Assembly: GCA_008080615.1 (NCBI GenBank)
Contig: VIKJ01000088.1
Coordinates: 1-5,443 of the forward strand
Source of the DNA: Chitinophagaceae bacterium
Lineage (GTDB): Bacteria > Bacteroidota > Bacteroidia > Chitinophagales > Chitinophagaceae
DNA: 5,443 bases
Reading direction: 5' to 3'
This document shows, one piece after another, positions 1-5,443 of the stretch (within the stretch, counting starts at the first letter, position 1; the number at the start of each line of letters is the position of its first letter). Made by a program: the position numbers and the translations under genes. The notes under the pieces were generated by a model. It worked only from the letters and a program-made list of their open reading frames with translations. It did not search any database and was not told the DNA's origin.

Positions 1-630
1 TTAGGCTTAGCAGATATTGTTTCATTGCATGTACCTGAAACTCCACAAACCAAAAATTTAATTAATAAAGCTGCCCTAAAGCATATGAAAAAAGGAGCCA
101 TTTTAATTAATTATGCTAGAGGAGAAGTAGTAGATTTAAAAGCCCTCGCAACTGCACTTTCCGAAGAACAATTAAGTGGCGCAGCTATTGATGTTTATCC
201 ATGGGAGCCAGAAAAAAATGGAGATCGTTTTGAAACACCCTTGCAAGGTTTACCTAATGTTTTACTTACTCCACATATTGGAGGATCTACCGAAGAAGCT
301 CAACAAAATATTGGAGAAGATGTGAGTATTAAATTATTTCAATACCTCGAAAGAGGCATTACCAATGGCTCTCATACGGTTCCTGCTATTGGCTTACCAC
401 CTATAGATGGTGCACATCGTATTTTACATATGCATCATAATGTTCCGGGTGTATTAAGTGCTATCAATACTGCATTGTCTAAAAACAATATCAATATTGT
501 TGGACAATATTTAAAAACCAATGAAGCCATTGGTTATGTTGTTTTAGATATTGATAAAAAATTATCTAAGCAAGCACTTGAATTATTGAGAGAAGTAAAG
601 CATACAATCAAAGTGAGATTGCTGTATTAA
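1..630 (+). CDS. serA: D-3-phosphoglycerate dehydrogenase, C-terminal part (5' end outside window)
   Basis: This enzyme oxidises 3-phosphoglycerate to 3-phosphohydroxypyruvate with NAD, the first committed step of serine synthesis in the cytoplasm. The frame is open from base 1, giving 209 residues that align with about residues 201-410 of E. coli SerA, so roughly half the gene is missing and no start is visible. The catalytic trio is present: fragment Arg40 in NYARGEVVD, Glu69 in AIDVYPWEP and His92 in LTPHIGGST, matching E. coli Arg240, Glu269 and His292 at a constant offset. An ACT domain follows (about 139-209) and ends in the family-typical RLLY. Within it, His145, Asn147 and Asn165 match the E. 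coli serine-binding His344, Asn346 and Asn364, so feedback inhibition by serine is plausible; E. coli Arg347 is Val148 here. The last 23 bases overlap the end of the opposing cutC gene. Residue numbers for E. coli are from memory. Confidence 0.96.
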   Translation, partial: LGLADIVSLHVPETPQTKNLINKAALKHMKKGAILINYARGEVVDLKALATALSEEQLSGAAIDVYPWEPEKNGDRFETPLQGLPNVLLTPHIGGSTEEAQQNIGEDVSIKLFQYLERGITNGSHTVPAIGLPPIDGAHRILHMHHNVPGVLSAINTALSKNNINIVGQYLKTNEAIGYVVLDIDKKLSKQALELLREVKHTIKVRLLY

Positions 631-1336
631 TCCGTTGTATTTCTGCTGCATCCACGAAATCAAGATCAAAATCTTCTGGCATTTGTTCGTTACGAAAAAG
701 GGTAGAAGAAGCAACCCTTATTCGGGCTGATGTATGTACTTCAGTTACCCCTGTTTCTTTTATGATAGTAACTACATTGCTGCTATTCAATCCACTTCCT
801 GGTAAAATGATGATTCGATTATCGGCCTGTTCAACCAGTTTTTTTACCATATTAATTCCATCTGTAATCTTGGGCATTTGTCCACTGGTTAATACTCTAT
901 TGCATCCACATTCAATAAGGGTTTCCAAGGCTTCGTAAGGTAATTTGCAGCGATCAAAAGCCCGATGAAAAGTTACTTCCATGGGATAAGCTGCTGCAAC
1001 AAGCCTAGCTGTACTTTCTTTATCAATGGTACCATCTTGATTTAATAAACCAAATACAACTCCTTCAAAACCCAGCTCTTTACAAAGCAGAATATCTTTA
1101 TGAATGATGTTTACTTCATCCGCTGTATGAAAATAATCACCACCTCTTGGACGAATCATTGGAAAAACAGGAATGCTAATTTTTTCACGAATGGTTTTTA
1201 AATATCCGTAAGATGGAGTAGTTCCACCATTGGCATAATTCTCGCACAATTCTATTCTATCTGCACCTGCTTCGGCAGCAGCTATTGCAGTGGCAGTATT
1301 AAATACACATATCTCTAATAAAATATTTTTTGCCAT
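608..1336 (-). CDS. cutC: CutC family TIM-barrel protein ('copper homeostasis protein')
   Basis: This 242-residue protein matches E. coli and human CutC over its full length (usual size about 245-275). Visible family motifs are LLEICVF (7-12), GADRIELCE (24-32), GGTTPS (37-42), PMIRPRGGDY (59-68), VTFHRAFD (121-128), RVLTSGQ (147-153), LPGSGL (178-183) and EVHTSAR (199-205). Cys10 and Cys31 fall at the positions of the two cysteines reported to bind Cu(I) in human CUTC. There is no signal peptide or membrane segment, so it is cytoplasmic. The copper role is weakly supported in bacteria, and the barrel with its conserved His, Arg and Asp residues looks like an uncharacterised enzyme. It starts 20 bp after the glycosylasparaginase stop on the same strand, with no terminator between, so the two are probably cotranscribed. 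No Shine-Dalgarno sequence precedes the ATG. Its last seven codons and stop overlap the end of serA. The family call is firm; the function is open. Confidence 0.93.
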   Translation of the reverse strand: MAKNILLEICVFNTATAIAAAEAGADRIELCENYANGGTTPSYGYLKTIREKISIPVFPMIRPRGGDYFHTADEVNIIHKDILLCKELGFEGVVFGLLNQDGTIDKESTARLVAAAYPMEVTFHRAFDRCKLPYEALETLIECGCNRVLTSGQMPKITDGINMVKKLVEQADNRIIILPGSGLNSSNVVTIIKETGVTEVHTSARIRVASSTLFRNEQMPEDFDLDFVDAAEIQRINTAISL

Positions 1337-1356
1337 AGTATTAGTTTATGAGGGTG

Positions 1357-2367
1357 CTATATTAAAAATTTTGCGCTCACTAATCGATTGTTTTGATCAC
1401 TTGTGCAAACTGCATAATCAAATCCTTTTTGTAAACAGTAACTACCATATTCTCCATTTTTATTAATGGCAATGATAGCAGCCTGAATATTTTTTGCTTG
1501 ATCACCTTTTATTTTCAACAAACGTTCAATTACTTTTTTGCATGCAGCTTCGGGGCTTAATCCTTGTCGCATTAATTCTATTACGGCATGTGATCCACCA
1601 ACACGAATAATATCTTCACCTTGACCCGTTGCAACAGCAGCGCCCACTTCATTGTCTACAAATAATCCTGCACCAATAATAGGGGAGTCGCCCACTCTAC
1701 CGCGCATTTTAAATCCCATTCCACTAGTAGTACAACTTCCGCTTAAATTACCTGCAGCATCTAAAGCAATCATTCCAATTGTATCATGATTCCAATCGCC
1801 ATTAGATAATCGAGTAGGGGCAAAAGCTTGTTGATTTTTTTTGTTTTCAATATTAATCACTGGCTTGTATTCACTTTTCTCTAACCATTTTTTATATTCC
1901 TTTTCTGCTTCTGGTGAAAGGCCATCTTTTTCTAAAATGAATCCTTGAGACAGTGCAAATTGTTGTGCTCCTTCACCCACTAACATTACATGGGGTGTAT
2001 TTTCCATTACTTTTCTGGCAACTTGTATGGGATGCTTAATTCTTTCTAAAAAAGCCACACTTCCACAATTTGAAAATTCATCCATGATACTAGCATCTAA
2101 TGTTACATGCCCATCTCTATCGGGGTTTGCTCCCAATCCTACACAGCAATTTCTTTCTAACTCTGTTACCATTACACCTTGTTCTACCGCATCCAATGCA
2201 CGGCCATTATTGCGCAATACTTTCCATGCAGCTTTATTGGCGTTGATGCCTGCATCCCAAGTAGATAGTACAAGAGGCTTTTGTACTTGTTTGTTATTGA
2301 AACTAGAAAATGGCAGGCTACTTAACCCGAGTGAACTAAGTTGTAAAAATTTTCTTCTAGCTAGCAT
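1357..2367 (-). CDS. N4-(beta-N-acetylglucosaminyl)-L-asparaginase (glycosylasparaginase), Tat-exported
   Basis: This Ntn-hydrolase cleaves the GlcNAc-asparagine bond left after N-glycoproteins are digested, giving aspartate and 1-amino-GlcNAc. The 336 residues are full length for bacterial members. Residues 1-23 form a likely Tat signal: ARRKFLQ (3-9) followed by a short hydrophobic stretch; no clear AxA cleavage site is seen. Autoproteolysis should occur before Thr196 in NHDTIGM, which becomes the nucleophile of the beta chain. Thr214, Arg224, Asp227, Thr247 and Gly248 lie 18, 28, 31, 51 and 52 residues after it, the same spacing as the Thr170, Arg180, Asp183, Thr203 and Gly204 active-site residues after Thr152 in the Elizabethkingia (Flavobacterium) meningosepticum enzyme (numbering from memory). 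The STWDAG motif (35-40) near the alpha-chain start is also typical. The ATG is the first possible start, since an in-frame stop lies four codons upstream. It appears to lead a unit with cutC and diverges from the kinase gene. Confidence 0.95.
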   Translation of the reverse strand: MLARRKFLQLSSLGLSSLPFSSFNNKQVQKPLVLSTWDAGINANKAAWKVLRNNGRALDAVEQGVMVTELERNCCVGLGANPDRDGHVTLDASIMDEFSNCGSVAFLERIKHPIQVARKVMENTPHVMLVGEGAQQFALSQGFILEKDGLSPEAEKEYKKWLEKSEYKPVINIENKKNQQAFAPTRLSNGDWNHDTIGMIALDAAGNLSGSCTTSGMGFKMRGRVGDSPIIGAGLFVDNEVGAAVATGQGEDIIRVGGSHAVIELMRQGLSPEAACKKVIERLLKIKGDQAKNIQAAIIAINKNGEYGSYCLQKGFDYAVCTSDQNNRLVSAKFLI

Positions 2368-2472
2368 GAGTAAATGTTAACATGAACAGCAATACGCTAA
2401 TAGGAGCTAATATATTCATTAATCGGCATTAGATCAATAGAAATGATTGTATAGGTATTTGTATATTTAAGT
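2368..2472. promoter_or_regulatory. Divergent spacer between glycosylasparaginase and kinase genes, with a 10-bp-period direct repeat
   Basis: This 105-bp AT-rich spacer must carry the start signals for both divergent genes. It contains GCTAATA twice, at 2396-2402 and 2406-2412, ten bases apart (one helical turn), which could be a regulator site. I find no clean TAnnTTTG element on either strand. The only TTTG, at 2458-2461 (+), lacks the upstream TA and is too close to the kinase ATG for a normal leader. The regulatory role is inferred from position. Confidence 0.3.
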
Positions 2473-3501
2473 ATGAATGAACAGGAATGCAAAGAAGTAA
2501 TTCAATTGTATGGCTGGAATAATGCTAGTGTAACTAATATTAACAGCGGGTTGATTAACCATACATTTAAAATTACCTCCAATGAGGGCGTATTTATTTT
2601 GCAAGAAATAAATACCGCTATTTTTCAGCAACCCAAATGGATTGATGAAAACATCTGTTTAATTGCAAACTATTTACAAAAAACAGCCCCTAACTATTTA
2701 TTTACTGTTCCCATTCCCAACTTAAACGGTGATACAATTACTTTCTTTAATCACCACGCTTTCAGGGCTTTTCTTTTTCAACCCAACTCACATACATATT
2801 TGGTGGTTCAAAATGAAAATGAAGCGTTGGAAGCTTCAAAGCAATTTGCGCAGTTTACCCAACATTTAAATTCATTTAACGCCAGGAAATTACATATTAC
2901 TCTGCCTCATTTTCATAATCTATCGCTACGATTTGCAGATTTTGAAAAATCATTAAGAGAAAATAATTCAGAAAGATTGGTATTAGCTGCTCCTGCGGCC
3001 AATGCATTGTTGAAAATGAACAATATTGTAAACAGATATGAAGCATTTATTGCACACCCAGATGCCATGATCAGGGTAATGCATCACGATACGAAAATTA
3101 GCAATATATTGTTTAATGAAAAGGGGGAGGGCCTTTGTGTTATAGATTTAGATACCGTTATGCCAGGTTATTTATTTAGTGATCCAGGAGATATGTTTAG
3201 AACCTATTTATCTCCAGTATCCGAAGAAGAGGCCGATTTGAGTAAAATCTATATTAGAAAAGATATATTCGAAGCCATTGAAAAGGGGTATTTAGGCACT
3301 ATAAAATCAGCATTAAACTCATTTGAAATAGATAATTTCTATTTATCAGGTGAAATCTTGATATATATGCAGGCAATTCGGTTTTTAACTGACTTTCTTC
3401 ATAACGACCGCTATTATGGAGAAAAATACCCTAACCAGAATTTGGTTAGGGCAGAAAATCAGCTACGATTATTAGAATTATATCAGGAAGCAATCTGTTA
3501 A
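2473..3501 (+). CDS. NahK-like N-acetylhexosamine 1-kinase (aminoglycoside phosphotransferase fold)
   Basis: This 342-residue cytoplasmic kinase has the APH/choline-kinase fold and resembles bifidobacterial NahK (about 360 residues), which phosphorylates GlcNAc and GalNAc at C1 using ATP. The N-lobe nucleotide loop is NSGLINHTF (24-32). The catalytic loop is MHHDTKISN (203-211), with Asp206 as base and Asn211 as metal ligand in an HxDxxxxN pattern. The metal-binding segment VIDLDTVMPG (223-232), with Asp225 and Asp227, is nearly identical to the NahK signature. The next motif reads DPGDMFR where NahK, as I recall, has DFGDSIR. The C-terminal YPNQNLVRAENQ (319-330) is also family-typical. Homologues in Bacteroidota are often labelled aminoglycoside phosphotransferase or mucin desulfatase. 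Antibiotic resistance is unlikely given the two neighbouring amino-sugar-releasing enzymes. The exact sugar cannot be read from sequence. The ATG used gives the full family N-terminus. It ends 12 bp from the GH109 stop, tail to tail, and carries that gene's probable terminator in its last codons. Confidence 0.82.
   Translation: MNEQECKEVIQLYGWNNASVTNINSGLINHTFKITSNEGVFILQEINTAIFQQPKWIDENICLIANYLQKTAPNYLFTVPIPNLNGDTITFFNHHAFRAFLFQPNSHTYLVVQNENEALEASKQFAQFTQHLNSFNARKLHITLPHFHNLSLRFADFEKSLRENNSERLVLAAPAANALLKMNNIVNRYEAFIAHPDAMIRVMHHDTKISNILFNEKGEGLCVIDLDTVMPGYLFSDPGDMFRTYLSPVSEEEADLSKIYIRKDIFEAIEKGYLGTIKSALNSFEIDNFYLSGEILIYMQAIRFLTDFLHNDRYYGEKYPNQNLVRAENQLRLLELYQEAIC
3421..3451 (-). terminator. 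Candidate intrinsic terminator of the GH109 gene, inside the kinase coding sequence
   Basis: A perfect 9-bp inverted repeat (CCCTAACCA at 3429-3437, TGGTTAGGG at 3443-3451) encloses a 5-base loop. Read on the minus strand it is followed at once by TATTTTTC (3428-3421), the usual hairpin plus U-tract. It starts 62 bases beyond the GH109 stop. On the plus strand no T-tract follows, so the signal is directional. Function is inferred from structure and position. Confidence 0.65.
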
Positions 3502-3513
3502 ACTATCAGATAA

Positions 3514-4944
<1,431 letters not shown>

Positions 4945-4984
4945 TTAATTAGCAGCAGTTTCACCTTGTTTTTGATCGTCATTT

Positions 4985-4992
4985 CAAATATA
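4985..4992 (-). promoter_or_regulatory. Candidate Bacteroidota -7 promoter element for the GH109 gene
   Basis: Read on the minus strand these bases are TATATTTG, an exact match to the Bacteroidota sigma-ABfr -7 consensus TAnnTTTG. They lie 85 bases before the GH109 ATG, so transcription starting about 7 bases downstream would give a leader of roughly 80 nt. No good TTTG -33 element is seen at the expected distance, only AT-rich sequence, which keeps confidence moderate. Confidence 0.45.
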
Positions 4993-5001
4993 CATATATT
5001 T
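4986..5001. repeat. Near-perfect 16-bp palindrome overlapping the GH109 promoter candidate
   Basis: AAATATA at 4986-4992 and TATATTT at 4995-5001 are exact inverted copies separated by two bases. The palindrome covers seven of the eight bases of the -7 candidate, where a dimeric repressor could block transcription. Short AT-only palindromes are common by chance in such DNA, so the operator role is speculative. Confidence 0.3.
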
Positions 5002-5033
5002 CCTATAATTAATGTTATGTTAAATAGAATATA

Positions 5034-5060
5034 CAAAAAATGAGGGGCATTACCCCCTCA
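5034..5060 (-). terminator. Rho-independent terminator of the rhodanese-domain gene
   Basis: TGAGGGG (5041-5047) pairs perfectly with CCCCTCA (5054-5060) around a 6-base loop. On the minus strand the GC-rich 7-bp stem is followed by six T's (5040-5035). It lies 29 bases beyond the stop of the rhodanese-domain gene and separates it from the GH109 gene, which therefore needs its own promoter. Confidence 0.88.
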
Positions 5061-5089
5061 CACAAAACACACTATTACTAACAAACCAA

Positions 5090-5443
5090 TTATTCAACTT
5101 CAAGCATTCCTGCTTCTGCATTGCATTGCTCCCATAATTTAAAACCACCAGCAATATTGTTTACTTGATCAAATCCATTTTGCATCAAAATCCGTTGGGC
5201 TAAATATCCTCTTAAACCAATTTGACAATAAATATAGATTGGCTGGTTTTTATCCATTGTTGCTATTTTCTCGCGCAACTCATCTACAGGGATATTTACA
5301 GCGCCTGGTATATTTCCTGCAGCAAATTCATGAGGCGCTCTAACGTCTATTAATAAAGCATCCGCTTCAATGGATGCTACTTTTGTCCAAGGAACTACTT
5401 TTAATTTTCCTGTAATCATATTCTCAGCCACAAATCCGGCCAT
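5090..5443 (-). CDS. C-terminal rhodanese domain of a probable CoA-disulfide-reductase-type flavoprotein (5' end outside window)
   Basis: The visible 117 residues hold a complete rhodanese-like domain (about 14-111). Landmarks are LLIDVRAPHEF (30-40), GNIPGAVNIP (43-52), the active-site loop YCQIGLRG (72-79) with catalytic Cys73, and IAGGFKLW near the end. The CQxGLRGY loop is typical of the rhodanese domain fused to FAD/NAD-dependent CoA-disulfide or polysulfide reductases. The first residues, MAGFVAEN, match the linker that ends the flavoprotein dimerisation domain in those fusions. The methionine codon sits exactly at the window edge and is probably internal, so the true start lies beyond base 5443. 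Such proteins reduce CoA disulfide or persulfides and handle sulfane sulfur in the cytoplasm. A stand-alone rhodanese is the alternative, but its N-terminus would be unusual. A terminator follows the stop, so it is transcribed separately from the GH109 gene. Confidence 0.8.
   Translation of the reverse strand: MAGFVAENMITGKLKVVPWTKVASIEADALLIDVRAPHEFAAGNIPGAVNIPVDELREKIATMDKNQPIYIYCQIGLRGYLAQRILMQNGFDQVNNIAGGFKLWEQCNAEAGMLEVE

Noticed and set aside
556..582. CAAGTGCTTG and a run of six T's on the minus strand past the cutC stop, as a cutC terminator
   Set aside because: The inverted repeat is only 4 bp with a 2-base centre, which cannot form a stable hairpin.
698..719. Hairpin AAGGGT...ACCCTT downstream of the serA stop, as a serA terminator
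   Set aside because: The stem is only 6 bp with a 10-base loop, and no T-tract follows.
799..845. CTGGT...ACCAG followed by seven T's on the plus strand inside cutC, as a serA terminator
   Set aside because: The outer stem is 5 bp around a loop of about 30 bases, and it is 170 bases past the serA stop, so pairing is too weak to claim.
2027..2380. 117-codon open frame on the plus strand opposite the start of the glycosylasparaginase gene
   Set aside because: It is antisense to a well-conserved coding sequence, and its product shows no recognisable domain.
2454..2461. GGTATTTG as a -7 promoter element for the kinase gene
   Set aside because: It lacks the leading TA of TAnnTTTG, sits only 11 bases before the ATG, and has no -33 partner at a suitable distance.
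2473..3501. Aminoglycoside resistance gene
   Set aside because: The fold is shared, but the VIDLDTVMPG signature and the glycan-gene neighbours point to a sugar 1-kinase, and there are no mobile-element signs nearby.

Overview
This AT-rich window (roughly 35-40% GC by eye) looks like a chromosomal fragment of a Bacteroidota bacterium, probably near the Chitinophagales/Flavobacteria. The evidence is protein similarity (a GH109 enzyme and a glycosylasparaginase very like the Elizabethkingia prototypes), the lack of Shine-Dalgarno sequences before the starts, and one match to the Bacteroidota -7 promoter element TAnnTTTG. The genus assignment is inference. No RNA genes, insertion sequences, CRISPR arrays or prophage signals are visible.

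Layout: (1) 1-630 (+), the C-terminal half of D-3-phosphoglycerate dehydrogenase SerA with its ACT domain, cut by the left edge. (2) 2367-608 (-), a two-gene unit of a Tat-signal glycosylasparaginase followed 20 bp later by a CutC-family TIM-barrel protein; the end of cutC overlaps the end of serA by 23 bp, tail to tail. (3) A 105-bp divergent spacer. (4) 2473-3501 (+), a sugar kinase of the NahK-like branch of the aminoglycoside phosphotransferase fold. (5) 4899-3514 (-), a Tat-signal, NAD-dependent GH109 alpha-N-acetylgalactosaminidase of the Gfo/Idh/MocA fold, converging on the kinase with a 12-bp gap. Its best terminator candidate lies inside the kinase coding sequence. (6) A 190-bp spacer with a promoter candidate and a clear intrinsic terminator. 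(7) 5443-5090 (-), the C-terminal rhodanese domain of what is probably a CoA-disulfide-reductase-type flavoprotein running off the right edge.

The middle four genes read as a small amino-sugar/glycoprotein salvage locus. The glycosylasparaginase cuts the GlcNAc-Asn bond left after N-glycoprotein degradation, GH109 releases terminal alpha-GalNAc, and the NahK-like kinase would phosphorylate the freed N-acetylhexosamine at C1 in the cytoplasm. CutC, usually labelled a copper homeostasis protein, sits in the same apparent transcription unit as the glycosylasparaginase, which suggests a role tied to glycan breakdown. These families are individually known, so this is not a wholly new system. The points worth a second look are the CutC linkage, the kinase specificity, and the terminator written into conserved kinase codons.
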